A stretch of 64,000 bases of DNA from NCBI RefSeq assembly GCF_019704555.1, contig NZ_AP024745.1:11831501-11895500 (forward strand), written 5' to 3'. Source of the stretch: Actinoplanes sp. L3-i22. Lineage in GTDB: Bacteria; Actinomycetota; Actinomycetes; Mycobacteriales; Micromonosporaceae. The translations under genes and the position numbers were made by a program. The notes beneath the pieces are model-generated. The model was given only the letters and a program-made list of their open reading frames with translations, had not been told where the DNA came from and ran no database searches. Below are positions 44,500-52,239 of this stretch, piece after piece (within the stretch, counting starts at the first letter, position 1; every line of letters starts with the position of its first letter).

Positions 44500-45414
44500 T
44501 TATTTCCCCGCGGCTTTATCCGCTGGCGTTTCGTTCAAACCCAAACCACGCAGGATGTTATCGCGGTTCGCGTTTCCGCGCAGCGCGGTCAAGGAATTCA
44601 AGCGGCCCAGCAAAGTCGTGGAAGATGCCGGGCACTTCAAGTCCTGAATCGCCGACAAGGTTTTCTCGAAACGCTGGATGCGGCTTTCGAGGTCCGTTCC
44701 ACTCGGCAAGCTCGCGTTCTTGAGCGCTACCTGCGCGTTCACCTGGGCTTGCGTGGGCGGGCAGCGACCGGGGACGTTTACCCCGGTAGGACCCACGCGG
44801 TCGGCCGTCGCGTTCGGATTGCCCGGGCTGAAACCCAGCGCCGGCACCAAAGCGTCAATGTTTCCGGAACTGGCTCCGGCGTTCCCTGTCGCTCCACCCG
44901 CGGCCGCGTCACCGGATCCTGTGGCGGCGGCTTTATCCGCTGGCGTTTCGTTCAAACCCAAACCACGCAGGACGTTATCGCGGTTCGCGTTTCCACGTAG
45001 CGCGGTCAACGAATTCAAGCGGCCCAGCAAAGTCGTGGAAGATGCCGGACACTTCAAGTCCTGAATCGCCGACAAGGTTTTCTCGAAACGCTGGATGCGG
45101 CTTTCAAGGTCCGTTCCACTCGGCAAGCTCGCGTTCTTGAGCGCTACCTGCGCGTTCACCTGGGCTTGCGTGGGCGGGCAGCGACCGGGAACCTTTACCC
45201 CGGTAGGACCCACGCGGTCGGCCGTCGCGTTCGGATTGCCCGGGCTGAAACCCAGCGCCGGCACCAAAGCGTTAATGTCACCGGAACTGGCTCCGGGTTG
45301 AACAGCGGCCTGGCTCATCCCCGTGCCGACCGCGAGCGCCGAACCGAGCAGCGCCGCTGCGGCACCTCCAATCACCAGCTTGCGCGTCCGGCTGCTGACT
45401 CCGCGTCGATACAT
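44500..45414 (-). CDS. Secreted protein composed of two near-identical ~123-residue modules
   Basis: 304 residues; ATG with GAGGAG upstream. A signal peptide (KLVIGGAAAALLGSALAVGT, cut near SQAAV) is followed by two copies of one module (SSGDINALVPALGFSPGNPN ... LRGLGLNETPADKAA) separated by a Gly/Ala linker. Each module has two Cys (GRCPPTQ, DLKCPAS) and a helical segment (QVNAQVALKNASLPSGTDLE, SRIQRFEKTLSAIQDL). I recognise no family. The DNA repeats (369 bp, 417 bp apart) are ~97% identical, so the duplication is recent or homogenised. Its lower GC and different codon use than the neighbours, next to an integrase relic, suggest transfer. Confidence 0.8.
   Translation of the reverse strand: MYRRGVSSRTRKLVIGGAAAALLGSALAVGTGMSQAAVQPGASSGDINALVPALGFSPGNPNATADRVGPTGVKVPGRCPPTQAQVNAQVALKNASLPSGTDLESRIQRFEKTLSAIQDLKCPASSTTLLGRLNSLTALRGNANRDNVLRGLGLNETPADKAAATGSGDAAAGGATGNAGASSGNIDALVPALGFSPGNPNATADRVGPTGVNVPGRCPPTQAQVNAQVALKNASLPSGTDLESRIQRFEKTLSAIQDLKCPASSTTLLGRLNSLTALRGNANRDNILRGLGLNETPADKAAGK
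44511..44879. repeat. Large tandem repeat, copy 1
   Basis: 369 bp nearly identical to 44928-45296 (offset exactly 417 bp = 139 codons), inside the secreted protein gene. It keeps the reading frame. Confidence 0.92.
44928..45296. repeat. Large tandem repeat, copy 2
   Basis: Partner of 44511-44879; the two are separated by a 48-bp Gly/Ala-coding linker. Only about ten base differences are seen, several of them synonymous. Confidence 0.92.
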
Positions 45415-45946
45415 GCACGGCTCCTCTTCGTTCCGGTACTGCTTGTGCCGAGATATACGAGCAGTGATGTGGCAGCAGTTCAGGACGCCGAGCAAGCGTT
45501 CCTTAAAGTTTCTTTAACGAGACTCCCGGGGCGTGCAGCCGCCGGCATCGTCGCCGACCAGCTCGGCGACGGTGAGCTGACCGCGGGCGCCGGCCTGCTT
45601 GCGCAGCAAAACCGCCGCTGACCTGGACCAACTCAAGTCAGCGGCGGCCCTCGTCGGTCACCGGCCGGTCTCCCTCGAAGCCACTGAATCTCGCTCGTCA
45701 CGGCAAATACGCGGCACCGGAATCTCAGCGTTCCTCCTGCTCATCGCCGCAATCCGGTGGCGGGCCCACTCGGCGACCCGGGTGCCCGCCCGCGTTGAGG
45801 GTTGCCAGGACACCGGTGTGCCCGCAGGCCATTCGGCCGGGCGGCATACGGCGTCCGCCGCTGCGCCGACGACAACGCGATGTGCCGCGCAGCCGCGAGT
45901 AGTGCTCGAATGGCAGGCCGTCGTCGGGGCGTTCCGGCGGCTGGGG
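45415..45946. other. Gene-free stretch between the duplicated secreted protein and SoxR-like genes
   Basis: 532 bp. The first ~80 bp should hold the promoter of the secreted protein. A hairpin CCGCCGCTGAC/GTCAGCGGCGG at 45612-45647 is terminator-like. The 33 codons before it on the plus strand (ending LTAGAGLLAQQNRR) look protein-like and may be the tail of a decayed gene, but I do not recognise it. Nothing recognisable lies in 45650-45946. Confidence 0.6.
45612..45647 (+). terminator. Terminator-like hairpin
   Basis: Perfect 11-bp stem CCGCCGCTGAC/GTCAGCGGCGG with a 14-base loop, directly overlapping the stop of a plus-strand open stretch. Confidence 0.5.
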
Positions 45947-46408
45947 TCATTCGCCGGCGGAGGGGTCCGCGGCCGGTGGGTTCAGTATCATCTGGGGGCC
46001 GGTTCCGCGGCTGGCCAGCCGGTCGCGTGGGTTGATCAGGCTGCAGCGTTGCAACGACAGGCACCCGCACCCGATGCACCCGGTGAGCTGATCCCGCAGC
46101 CGTTCCATCATGTGGATCCGCTCGTCCAGCCGGTGCCGCCAGTGGCTGGAGAGCCGGGACCAGTCGGCCTTCGTCGGGGTCCGGTTCTCCGGCAGTTCGG
46201 CGAGCGCCCCGCGGATCTCGTCGAGCGACACCCCGACCTGCTGGGCGATCTTGATGAAGGCGATCCGGCGGAGGTCGGCGCGTTCGTATCGCCGCTGGTT
46301 GCCGCCGGTCCGGGCGGCGTGCAGCAGGCCTTCCCGCTCGTAGTAGCGCAGCGCCGACGGCGCCACCCCGCTGCGGGCCGCCATCTCTCCGATCGTGAGG
46401 GTCTCCAC
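45947..46408 (-). CDS. soxR: SoxR-like MerR-family redox-sensing activator
   Basis: 153 residues; GTG 46408 with AAGGGG upstream (the frame is open to a TTG at 46438 inside the palindrome). The MerR HTH is TIGEMAARSGVAPSALRYYE followed by NQRRYERADLRRIAFIKIAQ. Near residues 111-122 the [2Fe-2S] motif CIGCGCLSLQRC matches C-x2-C-x-C-x5-C exactly. Oxidation of this cluster by redox-cycling compounds or superoxide activates target promoters; in actinobacteria SoxR often senses endogenous redox-active metabolites. It is divergent from a split transketolase, with a palindrome between the genes. Confidence 0.92.
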   Translation of the reverse strand: METLTIGEMAARSGVAPSALRYYEREGLLHAARTGGNQRRYERADLRRIAFIKIAQQVGVSLDEIRGALAELPENRTPTKADWSRLSSHWRHRLDERIHMMERLRDQLTGCIGCGCLSLQRCSLINPRDRLASRGTGPQMILNPPAADPSAGE

Positions 46409-46422
46409 CCGGTCCCCTTGAG

Positions 46423-46438
46423 TTGAAGTGAACTTCAA
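46423..46438. promoter_or_regulatory. Palindromic operator between soxR-like and transketolase genes
   Basis: TTGAAGTGAACTTCAA has perfect 7-bp half-sites with a 2-base centre, a MerR/SoxR-type site. For the plus strand, TTGAAG (46423-46428) and TATCCG (46448-46453) are 19 bp apart, the long spacer typical of MerR-activated promoters, but the -10 sits only 3 bp from the ATG, so the exact promoter is uncertain. Confidence 0.65.
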
Positions 46439-46455
46439 GTTGCAGCCTATCCGAC

Positions 46456-47097
46456 ATGACCGTCACGACGTTGCGTCGCCTGACCGGTGACGAGAAGCAC
46501 GCGCCCAGCGCGTACTCCACACTGGACGTTCTGCGGGTCCTCTACGAGCGGGTTCTCCGGATCACCCCGGCGACCGCCGACGAGCCGGACCGGGATCGTT
46601 TCCTGCTCTCCAAGGGCCACGGGCCGGCCGCGTACTACGCGGTGCTCGCCGACCGCGGCTTCATCCCGGCCGACTGGCTGGACCGGATGGGCCGGTGGCA
46701 CAGCCGGCTCGGCACCCACCCGGACCGGGTCCTGATCCCCGGCGTCGAGATCGGCACCGGGTCGCTCGGGCACGGGCTCGGGCTGGCCGTCGGGACGGCG
46801 CTCGGGCTGCGCGCCCAGGGCTACCCGGAGAGCCGCACGTTCGTGCTGCTCGGCGACGCGGAGCTGGACGAGGGGTCGAACCACGAGGCGATCGCGTACG
46901 CCGCCGCGATCCGGCTCCCGTTGACCGCGATCGTGGTCGACAACCACTCCGCCACCCACGGCTGGCCGGGCGGGATCCCGGCCCGGTTCCCCGGGTGGTC
47001 CGTCGCGCTGGTGGACGCGCACGACCACGACGAGATCGAGCGGGGACTGCTGGCCCGGACCGACCGGCCGCATCTGGTGGTGGCCGACCATGCGTGA
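46456..47097 (+). CDS. Transketolase, N-terminal (thiamine-diphosphate-binding) subunit
   Basis: 213 residues; no clear ribosome site. ThDP-binding features of the split transketolase N-subunit are present: LSKGHGPAAYYAVLADRGFI, GVEIGTGSLGHGLGLAVGTA and LGDAELDEGSNHEAIAYAA (the GDG-like metal motif, here GDAELDEG) followed by VVDNHSATHG. It lacks the first ~30 residues common in other N-subunits (for example the DxxWGGD region). It needs the next protein (8-bp overlap) to form the active enzyme, which transfers two-carbon units between sugar phosphates. Confidence 0.88.
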   Translation: MTVTTLRRLTGDEKHAPSAYSTLDVLRVLYERVLRITPATADEPDRDRFLLSKGHGPAAYYAVLADRGFIPADWLDRMGRWHSRLGTHPDRVLIPGVEIGTGSLGHGLGLAVGTALGLRAQGYPESRTFVLLGDAELDEGSNHEAIAYAAAIRLPLTAIVVDNHSATHGWPGGIPARFPGWSVALVDAHDHDEIERGLLARTDRPHLVVADHA

Positions 47098-47968
47098 GAC
47101 CTTCGTCGCCACCACGACCGCCCTGTTGGACGAGGACCCGCGGACCGCGCTGGTGATCGCCGACATCTCCGCCGACGTCTTCGGGCCGGCGCTGCGCAGG
47201 CATCCGGACCGGGCGCTCAACGTGGGCATCCGGGAGCAGCTGATGGTCGGCGTCGGCGGTGGGCTCGCGCTCACCGGGATGCGGCCGTACCTGCACTCGT
47301 ACGCCCCGTTCCTGGTCGACCGGGCGTACGAGCAGATCAAGCTGGACCTCGGGCACCAGGACACCGGCGCGGTGCTGGTCAGCATCGGCGGGTCGTACGA
47401 CTCGGCCGCCTCCGGATACACCCATCAGTCCCCCGGCGACGTGGCGCTGCTGGACACCCTGGAGGGCTGGACGGTCCAGGTGCCCGGGCACCGCGACGAG
47501 GTGCCGGCGATGCTGCGCGAGGCGGCCCGGCACGACGACCGGGTGTACGTCCGGCTCGGCCTGCAGGAGAACAGCCGCCCCTACCCGGACGGCGGCCGGC
47601 TGCGGGTGCTGAAACGGGGTGGGCCGGTGGTGCTCGCGGTCGGGCCGATGCTCGACCCGGTGCTGGCCGCCACCCGGGATCTGGACGTCACGGTGGCGTA
47701 CACCAACACGCCGCGGCCGCTGGACACCGAGGGACTACGGCTGCTGGTCGAGAGCGAGGTGGTGGTGGTCGAGCCGTATCTGGCCGGCACGTCGGCGCAC
47801 CTGGTCAGCGCGGCGTTGAGCGGCCTGCCGCACCGGGCGCTGCACCTGGGCGTCGGACGGGCCGAGGTGCGCGACTACGGGACCTGGGAGGACCACGCCC
47901 GGGAACACGGCCTGGACGCGGCCGGCCTGCGCCGGTCCCTCCAGCGATTCCTAGGAGGCGGTGCCTAG
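47090..47968 (+). CDS. Transketolase, C-terminal (pyrimidine-binding) subunit
   Basis: 292 residues; ATG overlapping the upstream gene by 8 bp. It contains the Pyr domain and the transketolase C-domain: ALNVGIREQLMVGVGGGLAL carries the catalytic Glu that activates ThDP, and YVRLGLQENSRPY, VLAVGPMLDPVLAATRDLDV and VVVEPYLAGTSAHLVSAAL follow. It pairs with the N-subunit. A SoxR-like gene is divergent, so expression might respond to oxidants, which would raise pentose-phosphate flux; this is inference. Confidence 0.9.
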   Translation: MRETFVATTTALLDEDPRTALVIADISADVFGPALRRHPDRALNVGIREQLMVGVGGGLALTGMRPYLHSYAPFLVDRAYEQIKLDLGHQDTGAVLVSIGGSYDSAASGYTHQSPGDVALLDTLEGWTVQVPGHRDEVPAMLREAARHDDRVYVRLGLQENSRPYPDGGRLRVLKRGGPVVLAVGPMLDPVLAATRDLDVTVAYTNTPRPLDTEGLRLLVESEVVVVEPYLAGTSAHLVSAALSGLPHRALHLGVGRAEVRDYGTWEDHAREHGLDAAGLRRSLQRFLGGGA

Positions 47969-48373
47969 GAACACTTCGCGCAGCTTCGACTCGAAGTGCC
48001 ACACCGCGTCGGTGTTCGCGAACTTCATCCGGAACCGCTCGCGCACCCCGTCCACCGCGGTCGCGGCCATCTCCAGGGCCGGGCGGCTCAGGTCGGGGCG
48101 CCAGGTGACGTTGCTCAGGTGGCGCAGCTTGACGTTCAGGTGCAGGCGGAGCCGGTGCAGCACCGGGGTCCGCTGAATCACCACCAGGCGGCGGCGGGTG
48201 AGCAGCAGCAGGTATTCGCCGGCGAGCGGGGCCTCCGGGCGCGTGCACCGGGTCACCAGGACGGTGTCATCGCCGGCTTCGACGCAACGTTCCACGATCG
48301 GAAGGTGCCGGTGGGAAATGACCGTGCCGGCTTCGGTGGCGGCGGGAAGGAACGTACGCGAGATCACGTCCAT
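47951..48373 (-). CDS. Hypothetical protein, possibly PH-like
   Basis: 140 residues from ATG 48373; its 3' end overlaps the transketolase gene by 18 bp. The sequence is basic and beta-rich in the middle (EYLLLLTRRRLVVIQRTPVL, HLNVKLRHLSNVTWRPDLSR), followed by a helix (VDGVRERFRMKFANTDAVWH FESKL). The pattern LLLLTRRRLVVIQR..L resembles a bacterial PH domain that recognises a self-made regulator or phospholipid. No signal peptide. Function unknown. Confidence 0.7.
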   Translation of the reverse strand: MDVISRTFLPAATEAGTVISHRHLPIVERCVEAGDDTVLVTRCTRPEAPLAGEYLLLLTRRRLVVIQRTPVLHRLRLHLNVKLRHLSNVTWRPDLSRPALEMAATAVDGVRERFRMKFANTDAVWHFESKLREVFLGTAS

Positions 48374-48460
48374 GACATGTTTAACGGCCTGTGAACTGCA
48401 AGGCAGCGGCCTGAGCTGCTGAATAACGAATTACATCGAACGGGCTGCCATAGTGTCCCC

Positions 48461-48862
48461 ATGCAATGGCGCGTCAAGCCGGTCCTGCCGGTCACCAAGC
48501 TGATGGGCGCGGTCGCGGTGGTGGTGCTGGCCGTCGCGTTCGCCGGCCGCGATCCGGTCCGCTGGACGCTCGCCGTCGTGGTCGGCTCGGGGCTCGCCCT
48601 CTGGGCCCTCCGCGACCTGCTGGTGCCGGTCCGTCTCGCCGCGGACACCGACGGCGTCACCGTGGTCACCGGGTTCGCCGGGCGGCGGCGCCTGCCCTGG
48701 CCGCAGGTCGAGCGCCTGCGCGTGGACCGCACCAGCCGCCGCGGCCTGAGCAGCGAGTTGCTGGAGATCGACGCGGGCGACGCCATCTATCTCTTCAGCG
48801 CACACGAGCTCGGCGCCCTGCCCGAGGACGTCCTTGCCGAGCTCACGGCCCTGCGCATTTAA
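48461..48862 (+). CDS. PH-domain membrane protein
   Basis: 133 residues. Two N-terminal membrane helices (LMGAVAVVVLAVAFAG; WTLAVVVGSGLALWALRDLL) are followed by a short PH-like domain (VRLAADTDGVTVVTGFAGRR, RLPWPQVERLRVDRTS, GDAIYLFSAHELGALPEDVL). This matches the common actinobacterial bPH_6-type membrane proteins of unknown function. Its stop precedes a large inverted-repeat element. Confidence 0.85.
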   Translation: MQWRVKPVLPVTKLMGAVAVVVLAVAFAGRDPVRWTLAVVVGSGLALWALRDLLVPVRLAADTDGVTVVTGFAGRRRLPWPQVERLRVDRTSRRGLSSELLEIDAGDAIYLFSAHELGALPEDVLAELTALRI

Positions 48863-48870
48863 CTGCCGAT

Positions 48871-48982
48871 TTGGTACGACGTGAGCACGGTCCCCCGGCG
48901 GTCGCGGTCGCGAGGTCGTCCCCACTCACGGCCGCGGCGCGACGCGCGCGGGGTCACGGGGCGGTGCTCACGCCGTACCCAA
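48871..48982. repeat. Imperfect inverted-repeat element (terminal 18-19 bp repeats)
   Basis: TTGGTACGACGTGAGCAC (48871-48888) is nearly the reverse complement of GTGCTCACGCCGTACCCAA (48964-48982). The ~75 bp between are GC-rich with further complementary CGCG/GGGG tracts. It lies between two convergent genes, so it may be a large terminator hairpin or a small inverted-repeat element; no clear target duplication flanks it. Confidence 0.7.
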
Positions 48983-48995
48983 TAAGGGGTTGAAG

Positions 48996-49907
48996 TCAAG
49001 GAAGAATGTCGTTGGTGCGCCAGATGGCGATGGCGATCAGCGCGACCAGCAACAACACGCAGCCGACCACCTGTTTCGCGGTGCGGTGCGGAAGGCGGGA
49101 GTAGGCCAGCACCGTGGTGGCCGCGGCACCGACCGCGAGCCCGCCGAGGTGGCCCTCCTTGGAGACCTGCGGGATCCCGAAGGTGAAGAGCAGGTTGGTG
49201 ACGAGCAACGGAACCAGGGAGCTGGTGTCCAGCATCAGCCGCCGGTTCACGATGATGATCGCGATGATCAGGCCGAACGTCGCGGTGGAGGCGCCGGCCG
49301 ACGGCTGGTTGGCCGGCTGCAGGAGGTAACACGCGACGTTGCCGCCGAAGCCGGCCAGGAAGTAGATCGCGAGGAAGCGCGCCGGGCCGAAGCGGGATTC
49401 CAGATATGTCCCGATCTGCAGCAGCAGCGTCATGTTGAGCAGCAGGTGCACCACGCCGTAGTGCAGGAACATCGCGGTGATCAACCGGTACCACTCGCCG
49501 GCGGCGATGCCGTGCACCGAACCATCCGGATAGGACGCCCAGCCGATCACCTCACCGGCGTCGGTGACCGGGGTGCCCGCGCCCAGCAGGCCGAAGAAGC
49601 CACCGGCGCCGGCGATCGCCTTCGGTCCGCCGAGGATCACCGATGCCACCATCACCAGGACGTTGATCCCGATGATGGTGCGCACGGCGTAACCCCCGCG
49701 GCCCGCGGCGAGACTCCCGCCGAAGGCGTTGAGCGCTCGCCGCTGGGACCGGCGGCCGTCCTTGACGCAGTCCGGGCATTGATAGCCGACAGTCGCGTCA
49801 TTCATGCATTTGGGACAGATCGGCTTTTCACACCGACTGCAGCTGAGCAGGGTCTCCGTATCCGGATGCCGGTAACACACCGGAGTCTTGGAGGGCGCCT
49901 CACTCAT
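48996..49907 (-). CDS. Rhomboid-family intramembrane serine protease with N-terminal zinc finger
   Basis: 303 residues; ATG. Residues ~8-52 form a B-box-type zinc finger (CYRHPDTETLLSCSRCEKPI, CPKC, CPDC). Six to seven membrane helices follow. Rhomboid features are WYRLITAMFLHYGVVHLLLN (HxxxN region), GASTATFG with the catalytic Ser in place of GxSG, and the catalytic His in SKEGHLGGLAVG. It should cleave membrane-embedded substrates; the zinc finger may bind partners. The Thr after Ser in GAST (normally Gly) is unusual but occurs in family members. Confidence 0.9.
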   Translation of the reverse strand: MSEAPSKTPVCYRHPDTETLLSCSRCEKPICPKCMNDATVGYQCPDCVKDGRRSQRRALNAFGGSLAAGRGGYAVRTIIGINVLVMVASVILGGPKAIAGAGGFFGLLGAGTPVTDAGEVIGWASYPDGSVHGIAAGEWYRLITAMFLHYGVVHLLLNMTLLLQIGTYLESRFGPARFLAIYFLAGFGGNVACYLLQPANQPSAGASTATFGLIIAIIIVNRRLMLDTSSLVPLLVTNLLFTFGIPQVSKEGHLGGLAVGAAATTVLAYSRLPHRTAKQVVGCVLLLVALIAIAIWRTNDILP

Positions 49908-49930
49908 GGCACCAAAGGTACCGTGAGCGC

Positions 49931-50455
49931 TCAGGCGCGCTCGATCACCACCCGCTCGATGACGACATCCTCACGCGGCCGGTCGCCCGGGCCGGTGGGG
50001 GTGTTCGCGATCGAGTCCACGATCTTCGCCGACTGCTCGTCCGCGACCTGGCCGAAGATCGTGTGCCGACGGTTCAGGTGCGGGGTCGGGCCGACCGTGA
50101 TGAAGAACTGCGAGCCGTTGGTGCCCGGCCCGGCGTTCGCCATGGCCAGCAGGTACGGCCGGTCGAAGGACAGCTCCGGGTGGAACTCGTCACCGAACTT
50201 GTAGCCCGGGTCGCCACGGCCGGTGCCGGTCGGGTCACCCAGCTGGATCATGAAGCCGGCGATGACCCGGTGCGAGATGGTGCCGTCGTAGTACGGCCCG
50301 CTGCCCGGCTGGTTGGTCCGCGGGTCGGTGTACGGCTTGGTGCCCTCGGCCAGTCCCACGAAGTTCCGGACGGTCTCCGGAGCGTGATCCGGGAACAGCT
50401 GAAGCCGGATCGGACCATGGTTGGTTTGCAGGGTGGCGTAAATCGTCTCGGCCAC
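49931..50455 (-). CDS. Cyclophilin-type peptidyl-prolyl cis-trans isomerase
   Basis: 174 residues; GTG with GGGAG upstream. It is a cytoplasmic cyclophilin: YATLQTNHGPIRLQLFPDHA, YYDGTISHRVIAGFMIQLGD (Arg and Phe of the active site, FMIQxGDPTGTGRGDP), MANAGPGTNGSQFFI and HTIFGQVADEQS. It catalyses proline isomerisation during protein folding. There are 23 bp to the rhomboid gene on the same strand, so the two may be co-transcribed. Confidence 0.95.
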   Translation of the reverse strand: MAETIYATLQTNHGPIRLQLFPDHAPETVRNFVGLAEGTKPYTDPRTNQPGSGPYYDGTISHRVIAGFMIQLGDPTGTGRGDPGYKFGDEFHPELSFDRPYLLAMANAGPGTNGSQFFITVGPTPHLNRRHTIFGQVADEQSAKIVDSIANTPTGPGDRPREDVVIERVVIERA

Positions 50456-50585
50456 GGGTACTCCCGTCTGCGTTGGATGGGAACAGTCTCTTCAGTTCGG
50501 ATCCTCCCCCATGTGTCTGATCCGGCCGCGCGGGGGTACCCGAGAGGGCAACATGGGCTGGGAATAACCACAGGAGGTGGCACTG

Positions 50586-51191
50586 GTGTTCGCAACGATG
50601 CGTCGTAAGCGCCGGAGTGCGCGGATGCGTACCGAGCTCGGGCAGAGCGTGGATCACTTCAAGCGCGCCGCTTCGATCGCCGCGCAGGAGACCAGCTCGA
50701 CCGTCGGGCCTCGGCTCAACGCCGCGGTCGAGCGCGTCCAGCCGGCCGCCGAGAAGGCCAAGGGCGCGGCAACGCAGAGCTGGGACAGCGCGCTCGCGGC
50801 GCTGACCCCGCTGGTCACCGCCGCGACCGACAACGTGCGGCAGGCCGGCAAGACCAGCAAGAAGGTCACCAAGCGGGAGCTCAAGGCCCAGCGCAAGCAG
50901 GCCGAGAAGCTGCAGCGCAAGGCCCAGAAGGCGCTCGGCCGCAAGCCGCGTGGCCGGGGCAGCAAGCTGGCCGGTTACGCGCTGCTCGGCACCGCGCTCG
51001 GGGTCGGCGCCGCCTGGTACGCCAAACGTCGCAGCCAGGCGCAGTGGGAGGAGTACGACGCCGCGCCCAACCCGTCGCCGACCGCTGAGGCCGACGACGC
51101 GGCGTTCGAGCCGCTCGAGCCGACCGTCTACACCACGGCGAACGGCACCGCGGCGGCGGCCGAGACCGGCAAGACCAACCCCGCCAAGTAA
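50586..51191 (+). CDS. DUF5324-like membrane-tail protein
   Basis: 201 residues; GTG 50586 chosen for AGGAGG at 8-bp spacing. An Ala/Lys-rich helical region (~1-115, with EKLQRKAQKALGRK) is followed by one membrane helix (LAGYALLGTALGVGAAWYAK) and an acidic Pro/Thr-rich tail. This is the plan of actinobacterial DUF5324 proteins found near cyclophilin and rhomboid genes. Function unknown. Confidence 0.8.
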   Translation: MFATMRRKRRSARMRTELGQSVDHFKRAASIAAQETSSTVGPRLNAAVERVQPAAEKAKGAATQSWDSALAALTPLVTAATDNVRQAGKTSKKVTKRELKAQRKQAEKLQRKAQKALGRKPRGRGSKLAGYALLGTALGVGAAWYAKRRSQAQWEEYDAAPNPSPTAEADDAAFEPLEPTVYTTANGTAAAAETGKTNPAK

Positions 51192-51204
51192 CGAGATCCA
51201 CCGC

Positions 51205-52206
51205 TCAGTGCCGGCCGGCCAGCTCCCGATCCAGGAGCGGGCCGGCCGGCAGCATGCCCAGCAACTCCGCCGGGACGGTCACCGGCCGCACGTCCGGGTA
51301 GCCGAGCCGGGCCAGTAGCTCCTGGCTCGCCAGCGGGAAGCCCCGCCCGTCCTCGGTGATCAACTGGACGGATCCGGTGCCCGAGGTCACCACGGCGCCC
51401 GTGCCGCGGGGCACGTAAATCTCCGCCGTTCCGGCCGGGATCACCGGATCGAGGCGGATCGTCGCCGGCTCGCCCGCCGGGCGGGTGACACACGCCCGTA
51501 CCGAAAAATCGGTCTGCTCCTCCTCGGCCGGCGCGGCCGTGAGGTCCGGACCGGCCGGCACCGCGTCGATCCAGGCCGTGCTGACCGGCGCCGGGGTCCG
51601 CCCGGGCCAGAGATCCGCCGAGCCCTGGAACCGCCGGCCGTCGCGCACCAGGAACGTCCGGCCCGCCGGATCGCGGACCAGCAGCGACCGCGCCCCGGCC
51701 GGCGCACCCGGCGGGACCGTGCCGACCAGCAGCGTGCTGCGGCCCGCGCGGTCGGTGCAGACCGTCCAGGCGCCGGTGAGCAGACTCTCCCTCGGCGGCA
51801 GCGCGTCCGGCGCGTCCGGGATGCCCAGCGTCGCGCCCAGCGGGACCTTGGCCAGCTTCCCGGTCGCGACCGGCCGGGCGCCGGGGCTCTCGCCGGCCGC
51901 CAGCAGCAGACCGGACGTGTAGTTCAGCACCGGGTGCAGGCGGCGGTCGGACTCCAGGTAGACGTACTGCGCGCCGGAGCCGCGGTCGAACAGGACCACC
52001 GACGGGTCGGTGGGCTCGGCCAGGCTCGCGCCGGTGAGCATCCCGTAGCCACCCAGCAGGCCGGCGCCGAGCGCGGCGATCAGGACCCCGGTCAGCGCCA
52101 CCGGGCCGGGCCGGCGCAGCGCGGGGCGGCCCGGATCCGCGTCGTGGGCGACCAGGGCACCGATCAGACGTTCCGACGAGAGCCGCAGGGCCGGTAGATC
52201 GCGCAC
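51205..52206 (-). CDS. Orphan, short type VII secretion EccB-like protein
   Basis: 333 residues; GTG with AAGGTGA upstream. The N-terminus has the EccB layout: a ~35-residue cytoplasmic segment (LSSERLIGALVAHDADPGRP), one membrane helix (VALTGVLIAALGAGLLGGYG) and a periplasmic core with DPSVVLFDRGSGAQYVYLES, RLHPVLNYTSGLLLA, and later FPLASQELLARLGYPDVRPV. EccB builds the ESX membrane channel. Typical EccB has ~450-500 residues, so this is shorter, and no EccC, EccD, MycP or WXG100 genes are near. It may serve another assembly or a remote ESX locus. Confidence 0.88.
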   Translation of the reverse strand: MRDLPALRLSSERLIGALVAHDADPGRPALRRPGPVALTGVLIAALGAGLLGGYGMLTGASLAEPTDPSVVLFDRGSGAQYVYLESDRRLHPVLNYTSGLLLAAGESPGARPVATGKLAKVPLGATLGIPDAPDALPPRESLLTGAWTVCTDRAGRSTLLVGTVPPGAPAGARSLLVRDPAGRTFLVRDGRRFQGSADLWPGRTPAPVSTAWIDAVPAGPDLTAAPAEEEQTDFSVRACVTRPAGEPATIRLDPVIPAGTAEIYVPRGTGAVVTSGTGSVQLITEDGRGFPLASQELLARLGYPDVRPVTVPAELLGMLPAGPLLDRELAGRH

Positions 52207-52239
52207 CCGGTCACCTTATCTACCGCTATCGATCTCCGG

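Noticed and set aside
43785..45950. A second attachment site (partial tRNA-Ser copy) marking the far end of an integrated element
   Set aside because: No repeat of the tRNA 3' end (GGTTCGAATCC...GTCCTCC) was found downstream within the window.
45741..46520. 259-codon minus-strand frame overlapping the SoxR-like gene
   Set aside because: It is a frame shadow of soxR; the true frame has the HTH and the Fe-S cysteine motif.
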